Positions 46,674 through 54,744 of a stretch of DNA of 64,000 nucleotides are shown in pieces. Within the stretch, counting starts at the first letter, position 1; the number at the start of each line of letters is the position of its first letter. The stretch spans positions 45,705 through 109,704 of the forward strand of contig JAGWTC010000007.1 of NCBI GenBank assembly GCA_028869135.1, in the 5' to 3' direction. Under the pieces are notes generated by a model. The model searched no databases and was not told the origin of the DNA. It saw nothing but the letters and a program-made list of their open reading frames with translations. This stretch comes from Rhodocyclaceae bacterium (GTDB taxonomy: Bacteria; Pseudomonadota; Gammaproteobacteria; Burkholderiales; Rhodocyclaceae). The translations under genes were made by a program, and so were the position numbers.

Positions 46674-49600
46674 TCGCCAAGCTCATACGCTGGTCGGTGG
46701 CAAACCGCTTTCTGGTGCTGCTGGCGACCGTCTTCATTGCAGCCTGGGGTATCTGGTCGATCAAGACCACGCCCATCGATGCGCTGCCTGACCTCTCAGA
46801 CGTGCAGGTCATCATCCGCACCAGCTATCCGGGGCAAGCGCCCCAGATCGTCGAGAACCAGGTCACCTATCCATTGGCGACGACCATGTTATCGGTGCCC
46901 GGTGCAAAGGCGGTACGCGGCTTCTCGTTCTTCGGCGACAGCTTCGTCTACGTACTCTTCGAGGACGGGACGGATCTGTATTGGGCACGCTCTCGTGTGC
47001 TGGAGTACTTGAACCAGGTTCAAAGTCGTTTGCCAGCATCGGCCAAGGCATCCTTGGGACCGGACGCCACAGGCGTGGGCTGGATTTACCAGTATGCGTT
47101 AGTCGACCGTACAGGGCAGCATGATCTGGCCCAACTGCGTTCGCTACAAGACTGGTTCCTCAAGTTCGAGCTGAAAACCTTGCCTAACGTTGCTGAAGTG
47201 GCGACGGTCGGCGGCATGGTCAAGCAGTACCAAGTCGTGCTCGATCCGGTGCGCTTGGCCAGCCGGGGCATCACGCATGCGCAGGTCATCGAGGCCATCA
47301 ATATGGCCAACCAGGAGAGCGGTGGCGCGGTGCTGGAGCAAGGCGAAGCCGAGATGATGGTGCGCGCCAGCGGTTACCTGAAGTCAGTGGCCGATTTCCG
47401 CGCCATTCCGGTCAAGCTTGCCGGCAGCGTGCCGATTACGCTCGGTGACGTGGCGACCATCCAGCTCGGGCCTGAAATGCGGCGCGGTATCGCGGATTTA
47501 GATGGAGAAGGAGAAAGCGTCGGCGGGGTCGTGATTCTGCGTTCAGGCAAGAACGCTCGCGAGACGATTGCTGCCGTGCATGCGAAGCTGGAGGAACTCA
47601 AAGCCAGCTTGCCCAAAGGCGTGGAAATCGTCACGACCTACGACCGTAGCAAACTGATCGACCGCGCTGTCGAAAACCTCACGCACAAGCTGATCGAGGA
47701 GTTCATCGTCGTAGCGCTGGTGTGCGCGGTGTTCCTCTGGCATATGCGCTCCGCCATGGTCGCCATCGTGTCGCTGCCGTTGGGCATACTCGCGGCCTTC
47801 ATCATCATGCGGCATCAGGGTATCAACGCCAACATTATGTCGCTGGGCGGTATCGCCATTGCGATCGGTGCGATGGTGGATGCGGCGGTAGTCATGATCG
47901 AGAATGCGCACAAGAAGGTGGAAGCCTGGCAACACGCTTATCCAGATCAGGAACTCAAAGGCGAGGCACATTGGCATGTCATGACCGAGGCAGCTATCGA
48001 GGTCGGGCCAGCGCTGTTCTTCTCTCTGCTCATCATTACGCTGTCGTTCATCCCGGTCTTTACGCTTGAAGCGCAGGAAGGAAGACTGTTCGGCCCCTTG
48101 GCCTTTACCAAGACCTATGCGATGGCCGCAGCGGCTGGCCTGTCGATAACGCTGATTCCCATCCTCATGGGCTACTGGATACGCGGCAAGCTGCCCGACG
48201 AGGCACGCAATCCGCTCAACCGGGTATTGATCCGCGCCTACCGTCCGCTGCTCGACAAAGTGCTGGCGCGTCCTAAGCTCACGCTGGCAATTGCGGGCGT
48301 CGTTTTCTTGACAGCACTATGGCCAATTAGCCGCCTTGGCGGCGAGTTCCTGCCACCGCTGGATGAAGGCGATTTGCTTTACATGCCTTCGGCCTTGCCC
48401 GGCCTGTCTGCTCAGAAAGCCTCGGAACTGCTGCAACTGACGGACCGCATGATCAAGACGGTACCGGAAGTGGCTCATGTCTTCGGCAAAGCAGGGCGAG
48501 CTGAATCCGCCACTGACCCGGCCCCATTGGAGATGTTCGAGACGACGATCCAGTTCAAGCCGCGCGATGAATGGCGTCCCGGCATGACGCCAGAGAAGCT
48601 GGTCGAGGAGCTGGATCGGACCGTAAAGGTGCCAGGCCTGAGCAATATCTGGATTCCGCCGATCCGCAACCGGATCGACATGCTGGCGACAGGCATCAAG
48701 AGTCCGATCGGCGTAAAGATTGCCGGTACGAATCTCGATGACATCGAGCGGGTGGCCCAAGCTGTCGAGCATGTGGCAAAGACGGTACCGGGCGTTTCCT
48801 CGGCGCTCGCCGAACGGCTGACGGGTGGCCGTTATGTGGATGTGGACATCGACCGTGTCGTCGCTGCGCGCTACGGCCTCAATATCGCTGATGTCCAATC
48901 GGTGGTTGCCAGCCTCATCGGCGGCGACAACATCGGCGAGACAGTAGAGGGGCTGGCGCGTTATCCGATCAATGTACGTTACCCACGCGAATGGCGGGAT
49001 ACAGTGGATCGGCTGACGCAACTGCCCATCGTCACCGCCATGGGCAGCCAGATCACGCTCGGCATGGTGGCGAAGGTCAAGGTGTCGGATGGGCCGCCCA
49101 TGCTGAAGAGCGAGAACGCCCGTCCTTCGGGCTGGGTGTATGTCGATGTCCGTGGTCGCGATCTGGCATCCGTCGTGCACGATCTGCGTGCCGCCGTCGC
49201 CAAGGAGGTCAAGCTGGAGCCGGGGATGAGCCTTGCATACTCGGGCCAGTTCGAATTCCTGGAGCGCGCCAATGCGCGTCTCAAACTCGTGGTGCCGGCG
49301 ACTTTGCTGATCATCTTCGTGCTGCTGTATTTAACCTTTGCACGGATGGATGAGGCGCTGCTGATCATGGCGACGCTGCCGTTCGCGCTGACCGGCGGCG
49401 TCTGGTTTCTCTACCTCATGGGCTACAACCTGTCGGTTGCGACCGGCATCGGCTTCATTGCGCTAGCAGGGGTCTCGGCCGAGTTCGGCGTCATCATGCT
49501 GGTCTACCTGAAACAGGCCTGGCATGAACGTATCGATGCAGGCAGGGAGGATGACGAGGGGCTGCTCGATGCAATAAGAGAAGGGGCGGTGCTGCGGGTC

Positions 49601-49786
49601 CGTCCGAAAGCAATGACCGTAGCCGTCATCATCGCTGGCTTGTTGCCCATCCTGTGGGGCAGTGGCACAGGCAGCGAGGTCATGAGCCGGATTGCGGCGC
49701 CAATGGTTGGTGGGATGATTACTGCACCGCTGCTGTCATTGTTCGTGGTGCCGGCGGCATATAGATTGATGCGGCGTAAGCGATAG
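46670..49786 (+). CDS. cusA: CusA-like Cu(I)/Ag(I) RND efflux pump (HME4 type)
   Basis: Inner-membrane RND transporter of 1038 aa. The helix-4 signature [23 protein letters not shown] region (about residues 391-413) is the HME4 pattern tied to monovalent copper and silver. Met-containing periplasmic segments and 12 transmembrane helices are present. It exports Cu(I)/Ag(I) from periplasm or cytoplasm through CusCB. Last gene of the cus operon, followed by a terminator-like hairpin. Confidence 0.92.
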   Translation: MIAKLIRWSVANRFLVLLATVFIAAWGIWSIKTTPIDALPDLSDVQVIIRTSYPGQAPQIVENQVTYPLATTMLSVPGAKAVRGFSFFGDSFVYVLFEDGTDLYWARSRVLEYLNQVQSRLPASAKASLGPDATGVGWIYQYALVDRTGQHDLAQLRSLQDWFLKFELKTLPNVAEVATVGGMVKQYQVVLDPVRLASRGITHAQVIEAINMANQESGGAVLEQGEAEMMVRASGYLKSVADFRAIPVKLAGSVPITLGDVATIQLGPEMRRGIADLDGEGESVGGVVILRSGKNARETIAAVHAKLEELKASLPKGVEIVTTYDRSKLIDRAVENLTHKLIEEFIVVALVCAVFLWHMRSAMVAIVSLPLGILAAFIIMRHQGINANIMSLGGIAIAIGAMVDAAVVMIENAHKKVEAWQHAYPDQELKGEAHWHVMTEAAIEVGPALFFSLLIITLSFIPVFTLEAQEGRLFGPLAFTKTYAMAAAAGLSITLIPILMGYWIRGKLPDEARNPLNRVLIRAYRPLLDKVLARPKLTLAIAGVVFLTALWPISRLGGEFLPPLDEGDLLYMPSALPGLSAQKASELLQLTDRMIKTVPEVAHVFGKAGRAESATDPAPLEMFETTIQFKPRDEWRPGMTPEKLVEELDRTVKVPGLSNIWIPPIRNRIDMLATGIKSPIGVKIAGTNLDDIERVAQAVEHVAKTVPGVSSALAERLTGGRYVDVDIDRVVAARYGLNIADVQSVVASLIGGDNIGETVEGLARYPINVRYPREWRDTVDRLTQLPIVTAMGSQITLGMVAKVKVSDGPPMLKSENARPSGWVYVDVRGRDLASVVHDLRAAVAKEVKLEPGMSLAYSGQFEFLERANARLKLVVPATLLIIFVLLYLTFARMDEALLIMATLPFALTGGVWFLYLMGYNLSVATGIGFIALAGVSAEFGVIMLVYLKQAWHERIDAGREDDEGLLDAIREGAVLRVRPKAMTVAVIIAGLLPILWGSGTGSEVMSRIAAPMVGGMITAPLLSLFVVPAAYRLMRRKR

Positions 49787-49792
49787 TGCAAG

Positions 49793-49818
49793 GCTGGCTC
49801 AAATGAGCCAGCTCCTTT
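49793..49818 (+). terminator. Terminator-like hairpin after cusA
   Basis: GCTGGCTC-AAAT-GAGCCAGC, an 8-bp perfect stem, followed by TCCTTTA. The T run is weak. Confidence 0.6.
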
Positions 49819-49876
49819 ATCCGTAGAGGTTCTACAGGCCTGCAAATCATTGGCCGACTAGGCAAGTCAATGGCCA

Positions 49877-50053
49877 TTAGAACTTTGGCCATTTGACGAC
49901 TTTCAATTTTGCGCCCTTAGGAAAAATGCTGGCCCGCTCGACCACCTCCGTTGCGGATAAGCCTCCAGCTTTTGCTTGTTGAAGGAACTCGCGTTGCAGC
50001 TTTCTCTTCTGGGCAAGTAGCTTCTTACCTTTTGTCTTCTTAGAGCTCGACAT
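49877..50053 (-). CDS. Small basic 58-aa protein downstream of tnsD
   Basis: A 58-codon frame that begins MSSSKKTKGKKLLAQKRK and ends VVKWPKF. The first 22 residues are very rich in Lys and Arg, and the rest is helical then beta-like (GGLSATEVVERASIFPKG). AGAGG lies 5 bp before the ATG, and the frame starts 13 bp after the tnsD stop on the same strand, so it is probably co-transcribed with tnsD. The composition suggests nucleic-acid binding. Not recognised; it may be an accessory to target selection. Confidence 0.55.
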   Translation of the reverse strand: MSSSKKTKGKKLLAQKRKLQREFLQQAKAGGLSATEVVERASIFPKGAKLKVVKWPKF

Positions 50054-50066
50054 AAAGCCTCTGCAT

Positions 50067-51782
50067 CTAGAGTGTGCGTTTGAGTTGAATACGCTTGGCG
50101 CGATGTTCGAGGAGAATCTGATCGACCAAGCGTTTTGACCGTGGCAACCGTTCCAACCTGGGCAAGAACGGTAGCGTCGGGAGCTTGCCGAGCAGAGTTC
50201 CCGCCTTTATCCGCTCCCAGGACTCAAAACTCACCGTACAGGCCATCTGACTCAGTTCCTTAAAACATAAGCGATCGCGGGCACTCCAGTCCACGATCGG
50301 ACGATTGGGCAATATCCGTTGAGTGACGGTTGGGGCACGACTCGGCAGGGCATGTCGTAGCCATGCCGGGTCGTGGCGGCGCAACCAACAATAACCCGGG
50401 GGTGACAGGCGGTGCGCCTCAGCAAGAGTCGTCATTGGATGCGTGTCGATATAGGCAAGAATCGACTGCCGGGCATTGCTACGTTTCCGCTCCTGATTTG
50501 CTCGGCGCCAGGCCGCATGCAGTTCCGGCTGCTCCTGACAGACGCGATCGACCGTAGCGCGTGAGAGTCCGGTGCTTTTGGCAATGTCCCGTTGCGGTTC
50601 ACCTCTTAGCAAGGCTTGGATAACGGTTTGTTTGAGCTCATGATGAAGAATCCTGGGACGGCGAGGAAGGTCGAGTACTCCCAGTTTTCCCGCCCAGCGC
50701 ATACCGGTGCTGATATCCACGCCGTACTGACCGGCCAGGTTTCGTATGCTTGAGTCCGGCTGTGCCTCCCTGAGCGCAGCAATAAAACTGGCGATATGCG
50801 CAGGCACAGAACTCCCGTCGGATGCTGAAGGCACATCCTGTGTCTCGATGCATGTCTCCCAAGCATAAGCCTGAACAAAGCCTGCCCAGCCCCCAAAGAT
50901 CGCGTCGATCAATAAGGCATGATAAATAGGATGGAAGTCTGCCCTGGGCTTCCGAACCATCCGCAACAGCGTGTCTGCATGCACATGGGACAAGGCGTAA
51001 CAGAAGGGGCGAATTTCACTGAGTGTGCCAAAGTGGGCACGCAACCAATGCAAGTATTCGTTGACACGAATACGACCGCTGGCCGTAAGCAGACCATGGG
51101 CTCGTAAGCCCTGGCGATAGACCTGCGGTAGCAGGGAGCGCAGGTAAGCGCGGGGCAGCGGATTCTCCAGAATATCGCGGTTCAGTCTGGCCAGCCTAAG
51201 CAAAGAGACAGAGGCATGCTCCATCTCCAGCGAAAGAGCGCTGGGCACGAAGGTCTCAATATCTTCAGGCAACAGCATTGTCTGCTTGCGCCGGACGCGC
51301 TCCTTGGCCTCTAGCAAGGGCTGCGCATGGGTAACGCAAAACAAGCTGCCCGGCAGCTGATGTACGCGCCGCCAAGAAGCGATCCCATGGTTTTCCACAT
51401 CCTCTGCCATACATTGTGGACATGCGTAAAGCGGTAGGCTGGCGCGGCATGGCGCTGGCGGCAAGCCTAATTGATGCTTGAAGTGTTTAAGCCCGGGGCC
51501 CCTTATCGCCTCATGGACATGTAATTCAATCTCAAGTGGCTTGAAACGGAGGAAATAGGGGATAGTCGTCAGTGCGCTGGAGATCTCAAGCGCCGTTCCC
51601 AACAAGCCATGAGTCGTCTGGCTCAGATAATCCAGATGGCACGGTACGTCATGACTGAGCCCAACGGTGGGATGGCCAAACAGTGACAGACTGGTTGCCG
51701 TCCCTGTCGAGTCTCCACGCAGACGGTTTGTCCGAGCAATCAGGCCGTACAGTGTTTCATCCGGAAACGGCATGGGTAGCAT
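50067..51782 (-). CDS. tnsD: TnsD-like target-site selector of the Tn7-like transposon
   Basis: Protein of 571 aa. The N-terminal TniQ domain (PFPDETLYGLIARTNRLRG) is followed by a zinc motif C121-x2-C124 and C149-x2-H152. The C-terminal half carries helix-turn-helix-like segments (IRNLAGQYGVDISTGMRWA; PQRDIAKSTGLSRATVDRV) expected to read the attachment site. Length and layout match Tn7 TnsD. Given the insertion site, its natural target is probably the 3' end of sodB. CAGGAG lies about 10 bp before the ATG. It is encoded at the sodB-proximal end, away from tnsABC. Confidence 0.88.
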   Translation of the reverse strand: MLPMPFPDETLYGLIARTNRLRGDSTGTATSLSLFGHPTVGLSHDVPCHLDYLSQTTHGLLGTALEISSALTTIPYFLRFKPLEIELHVHEAIRGPGLKHFKHQLGLPPAPCRASLPLYACPQCMAEDVENHGIASWRRVHQLPGSLFCVTHAQPLLEAKERVRRKQTMLLPEDIETFVPSALSLEMEHASVSLLRLARLNRDILENPLPRAYLRSLLPQVYRQGLRAHGLLTASGRIRVNEYLHWLRAHFGTLSEIRPFCYALSHVHADTLLRMVRKPRADFHPIYHALLIDAIFGGWAGFVQAYAWETCIETQDVPSASDGSSVPAHIASFIAALREAQPDSSIRNLAGQYGVDISTGMRWAGKLGVLDLPRRPRILHHELKQTVIQALLRGEPQRDIAKSTGLSRATVDRVCQEQPELHAAWRRANQERKRSNARQSILAYIDTHPMTTLAEAHRLSPPGYCWLRRHDPAWLRHALPSRAPTVTQRILPNRPIVDWSARDRLCFKELSQMACTVSFESWERIKAGTLLGKLPTLPFLPRLERLPRSKRLVDQILLEHRAKRIQLKRTL

Positions 51783-51854
51783 CAGCCCAATCTCCTGAGA
51801 ACTAGGTGGCTAGAGGAAGCGAGAAGAAATAGGCCGTATTGGGCACTGCCAGAG

Positions 51855-52064
51855 CTACCTAGGCAGCCCCCAGAAAATGGAGCGCAGAATGGATTCCACT
51901 TCCGCTGCACCATCCTTCGTCAGCGATGCCTCGAATGGCGTCTGTCCATTCAAGAGAGAATGAGGCGTGCGCATGAACGCCTCGGCATCTTCCTGTGAGT
52001 CCCAAACATCCAAGGCACTTGCAAAGACTTGTGACTGGTACTCGTTGACGAACTCAAAAGCCAT
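51855..52064 (-). CDS. Orphan DUF2384 (MbcA/ParS/Xre-type) antitoxin-like protein
   Basis: Protein of 69 aa. The C-terminal TPHSLLNGQTPFEASLTKDG and EVESILRSIFWG match the toxin-binding DUF2384 domain of Xre/MbcA antitoxins. The N-terminal helix-turn-helix of full-length family members is missing and no RES-type toxin gene is adjacent. GAGGTGA precedes the ATG. A TTCAC-N4-GTGAG palindrome upstream resembles the operator of the element's XRE regulator. It lies between tnsD and the right terminus. Confidence 0.75.
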   Translation of the reverse strand: MAFEFVNEYQSQVFASALDVWDSQEDAEAFMRTPHSLLNGQTPFEASLTKDGAAEVESILRSIFWGLPR

Positions 52065-52085
52065 GATGTCACCTCTGTGAGGATG

Positions 52086-52100
52086 CTCACTTCTGTGAAC
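52086..52100. promoter_or_regulatory. Operator-like palindrome upstream of the DUF2384 gene
   Basis: On the minus strand it reads TTCAC-AGAA-GTGAG, nearly the same as TTCAC-AAAA-GTGAA upstream of the XRE gene at 28881-29306. Same 4-bp spacer and arms. Confidence 0.5.
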
Positions 52101-52111
52101 AATCATAGCGA

Positions 52112-52149
52112 AAAAGAAAAGGGCATCCGTTATGGATGCCCTTTCTTTT
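52112..52149. terminator. Bidirectional terminator near the right end of the element
   Basis: GGGCATCC-N5-GGATGCCC with A-rich flank on the left and TTTCTTTT on the right. It can end read-through from sodB, whose own terminator was displaced by the insertion. Confidence 0.85.
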
Positions 52150-52156
52150 GCGGGTG

Positions 52157-52174
52157 GTTAAGACTTAATTATCG
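52157..52174 (-). repeat. Right-end TnsB-type site R3
   Basis: Identical 18-bp repeat unit GTTAAGACTTAATTATCG, the innermost of the three right-end sites. Confidence 0.88.
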
Positions 52175-52187
52175 AACGTCAGAACTG

Positions 52188-52205
52188 GTTAAGACCTAAT
52201 TATCG
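52188..52205 (-). repeat. Right-end TnsB-type site R2
   Basis: The same 18-bp unit with one difference (ACCTAA for ACTTAA), 31 bp from R3 and 20 bp from R1. Confidence 0.88.
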
Positions 52206-52207
52206 AA

Positions 52208-52232
52208 GTTAAGACTTAATTATCGCGAAACA
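52208..52232 (-). repeat. Right terminal TnsB-type site R1
   Basis: The 18-bp unit followed by CGAAACA, ending at the ACA terminus. Inverted partner of the left terminus. Confidence 0.92.
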
Positions 52233-52237
52233 CTTGA
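52233..52237. repeat. Right target-site duplication (CTTGA)
   Basis: Immediately follows the ACA terminus and equals the five bases before the left terminus. Confidence 0.93.
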
Positions 52238-52243
52238 ACTTGC

Positions 52244-52834
52244 TCAAGCGAAGTTCTTGGAGGCAAAGTCCCAGTTGGCGAGGCTGTTGAGGAAGGTCTC
52301 GACGAACTTCGGACGGGCGTTGCGGTAGTCGATGTAGTAGGCGTGTTCCCAGACGTCGATGGTCAGCAGGGCCTTGCCTTCGCCGCTCTTCAGCGGGGTG
52401 CCGGCGGCGCCGGTGTTGAGGATGTCGACGCTGCCGTCGGCCTTCTTGATCAGCCAGGTCCAGCCGGAGCCGAAGTTGCCGACGGCGGAAGTCTGGAAGG
52501 CCTTCTTGAACTCTTCGAACGAGCCCCATTTGGCCTTGATGGCATCAGCCAGCGCGCCGGTCGGTTCGCCGCCGCCATTCGGCTTCATGCTGTTCCAGAA
52601 GAAGGTGTGGTTCCAGACCTGCGCGGAATTGTTGTACACGCCGCCGGCCGGTGCCTTCTTGATAATCTCTTCGAGGCCGAGGTTTTCGTACTCGGTGCCC
52701 TTGATCAGGTTGTTGAGGTTGGTCACATAGGCCTGATGGTGCTTGCCGTAGTGGTACTCGAAGGTTTCCTTCGAGATGTGCGGAGCCAGGGCGTCCTGCG
52801 CGTAGGGCAGGGGCGGGAGGGTATGTTCAGCCAT
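52244..52834 (-). CDS. sodB: Superoxide dismutase [Fe]
   Basis: Protein of 196 aa. The metal ligands H28, H76, D160 and H164 are all present ([24 protein letters not shown]). The [10 protein letters not shown] context and the active-site Gln at position 72 favour the iron enzyme over manganese. It dismutates superoxide in the cytoplasm. The Tn7-like element lies 11 bp beyond its stop codon, so the coding region is intact but its original terminator is now 35 kb away. xseA lies about 100 bp upstream on the same strand. Confidence 0.96.
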   Translation of the reverse strand: MAEHTLPPLPYAQDALAPHISKETFEYHYGKHHQAYVTNLNNLIKGTEYENLGLEEIIKKAPAGGVYNNSAQVWNHTFFWNSMKPNGGGEPTGALADAIKAKWGSFEEFKKAFQTSAVGNFGSGWTWLIKKADGSVDILNTGAAGTPLKSGEGKALLTIDVWEHAYYIDYRNARPKFVETFLNSLANWDFASKNFA

Positions 52835-52932
52835 CTTTTATTCTCCAGTTACGGTTGGGGTTGTTGCTTGAAAGCGATCCGGGCATTTTAGTCGAATATG
52901 CGGTGCTGGCAAGCCGCGTACCCGATGCAAGT

Positions 52933-54255
52933 TCATTCGGTGCAATCGATATGCCCGCGGGCGCTGCCTTCACCGAAGCGCAGACCGATCCTGTCGCCGG
53001 CGCGCAATTGCCTGCTGCTGCTGACAATGTTGCCGGCGGCATCGCGCACGATGCTGTAGCCGCGGGCCAGCGTCGCGTCGGGGTTGAGGTGGGACAGTGC
53101 GGTGCCCAGACGTTCGCAGCCGGCCCGCTGCGCCTGCAGCCGCTGCTGCATTGCATTGTCGAGCCGCTGCGCCAGCAATTGCACCTGTCCATGCTGGACG
53201 GCAAGTTTCGGGCTATTGCGTTGCAGTGACAGGCGACGATCCGCGAGCTGTGTCCCGCGTGTGCGCAGCAGGTCGTGCATGGCGTGGCGCATGCGTCCGA
53301 ACAGCAGTTGCACAGTCTGTTCGGACTGCTGCAAACGTTGCTGCGGCGAGATCAGGCGATGCGCCAGCAAGTCGACCTTCTGCATGCGGCTTTCCAGCTG
53401 CTGGCGCACGGAGGTCTGCAAGCCGTCCTGCAAGGCCGCCAGTTCACGGCGGACCGCAAACCAGCCGACGCTGACCAGTTCGGCCGCAGCGGTTGGTGTG
53501 GCGGCGCGCAGATCGGCGGCAAAGTCGGCGATGGTGAAGTCGGTTTCATGGCCCACGCCGCTGACTACCGGAATGGCGCTGTCGGCGATGGCGCGGGCGC
53601 TGATTTCCTCGTTGAAGGCCCACAGGTCTTCGATGCTGCCGCCGCCGCGCGCGACGATCAGCACATCGCATTCCTGGCGACGGTTGGCTATCTCAATCGC
53701 CGCGGCGATGCCGGCGCCGGCTAGCTCGCCTTGCACCAGCGTCGGATAGAGTACGACCGGGATATGCGGCGCGCGGCGCGCCAGCGTGGTCAGCACGTCG
53801 CGTACCGCCGCCGCCTGGGGCGAGCTGACGATGCCGATACGGCGCGGATACAGCGGCAAGACGCGCTTTCTTTCAGGCTCGAACAGCCCTTCCTGTTCGA
53901 GCCTGGCTTTGAGGCGCGCAAAGGCTTCGAACAATTGTCCGAGCCCCGCACGGCGCATGGCTTCCACATTGAGCTGGAAGTCGCCGCGGGCCTCGTAGAG
54001 CGAAACCAGTACCTGGGCTTCCACCTGCTGTCCATTCTCCAGTCGCCAGGGCAACACTTGAGCGCGCGAGCGGAACATGACGCAACGGACCTGTGCGTTC
54101 TTGTCCTTGAGGCTGAAGTACACATGGCCGGACGCCGCACGGGTGAGGTTGGAGACCTCGCCGCAGACCCACAGCAAGGGAAAGTTGCTTTCAAGGATTT
54201 GGCGGGCGCGGCGATTGAGTTCGCCGATGCTGAGAACGGCCGGATTCGGGAGCAT
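52933..54255 (-). CDS. xseA: Exodeoxyribonuclease VII large subunit
   Basis: Protein of 440 aa. An N-terminal OB fold (LSIGELNRRARQILESNFPLLWVCGEVSNL) precedes the catalytic core (RIGIVSSPQAAAVRD, ARGGGSIEDLWAFN, SGVGHETDFTIAD). A long coiled-coil helical region follows, then the C-terminal LARGYSIVRD. With XseB it degrades single-stranded DNA. The start is taken at MLPNPAVLSIGELN; the frame extends 27 codons upstream without similarity. sodB follows on the same strand. Confidence 0.95.
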   Translation of the reverse strand: MLPNPAVLSIGELNRRARQILESNFPLLWVCGEVSNLTRAASGHVYFSLKDKNAQVRCVMFRSRAQVLPWRLENGQQVEAQVLVSLYEARGDFQLNVEAMRRAGLGQLFEAFARLKARLEQEGLFEPERKRVLPLYPRRIGIVSSPQAAAVRDVLTTLARRAPHIPVVLYPTLVQGELAGAGIAAAIEIANRRQECDVLIVARGGGSIEDLWAFNEEISARAIADSAIPVVSGVGHETDFTIADFAADLRAATPTAAAELVSVGWFAVRRELAALQDGLQTSVRQQLESRMQKVDLLAHRLISPQQRLQQSEQTVQLLFGRMRHAMHDLLRTRGTQLADRRLSLQRNSPKLAVQHGQVQLLAQRLDNAMQQRLQAQRAGCERLGTALSHLNPDATLARGYSIVRDAAGNIVSSSRQLRAGDRIGLRFGEGSARGHIDCTE

Positions 54256-54744
54256 TGCGTGAAGTCGGGAAAAGGGCGGAAAAGCGAACAGAGCAGAGCG
54301 GATTGTAAGTCCCCAGGGTGTGGAAAATGGACCCACACTCTGGATTGTGACACCTGCCGAACTTTGTCAGGAAGCGCCAATGATTCAATGACGGAATTCT
54401 CAACTAAGCATGGGTTTTGTATTCAGCATGATGCTACTTGCTTGTGCTGCCAAGGCCGTCCGTCATATGGCTGAAAATCATTTTGCTGCACCGGCTTGTG
54501 CGTAAACCCCTTAGTGCGTGAGCAAGTCGCACGCAAACCGGCACTACGACTGGCTGCTTTGCTTAAGTGCTTGTTTTTAAATAGACTGAAATATAAGCTT
54601 AATTTTTGCTCTCGATAAAGAAAAGCTAGTCGGGGGGCGGGCTTAGCCCTTTTGCGTAGCTTGAATCCACATGTTTATCCACAGTTTTTGTGGATAACTA
54701 GTGGTTTCATTTATGCGATATTAGGTGAGGTTGTTAAGGCGTTT
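54256..54744. other. Intergenic region between xseA and the Sel1-repeat gene
   Basis: About 490 bp with no convincing gene. Contents: the divergent promoters, an AT-rich stretch near 54560-54620, a small GGGCT/AGCCC hairpin with TTTT near 54640-54655, and a pair of inverted DnaA boxes at 54675-54697. Confidence 0.6.
54675..54697. promoter_or_regulatory. Two inverted DnaA boxes
   Basis: TTATCCACA at 54675-54683 and its inverse TGTGGATAA at 54689-54697, separated by five bases. Both are perfect matches to the DnaA-box consensus TTATNCACA. They lie 48 bp upstream of the Sel1-repeat gene start. Confidence 0.75.

Larger units (their letters stand above)
16855..52232. mobile_element. Complete Tn7-like transposon inserted downstream of sodB, with CBASS, HipBA and metal-resistance cargo
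   Basis: A 35,378-bp element. It begins with TGTT and ends with AACA, with 25-bp terminal repeats identical at 20 positions, and is flanked by CTTGA on both sides. The left end has three TnsB-type repeats within about 145 bp and the right end three within 76 bp, the same asymmetry as in Tn7. It encodes TnsA, TnsB, TnsC, a TniQ and a TnsD-like protein, all apparently intact. The right end lies 11 bp beyond the sodB stop codon, as Tn7 places its right end next to glmS. The cargo has a defence block on the left and a cadmium/zinc and copper/silver block on the right. No CRISPR or cas genes are present. Confidence 0.95.

Noticed and set aside
52157..52232. Three near-identical 18-bp repeats resembling a short CRISPR array
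   Set aside because: Spacers are only 13 and 2 bp, the last repeat ends at the ACA terminus, and the same motif occurs inverted at the left end; they are TnsB-type sites.
54560..54700. Replication origin
   Set aside because: Only two DnaA boxes and a modest AT-rich stretch; no dnaA, parAB or gid genes nearby.
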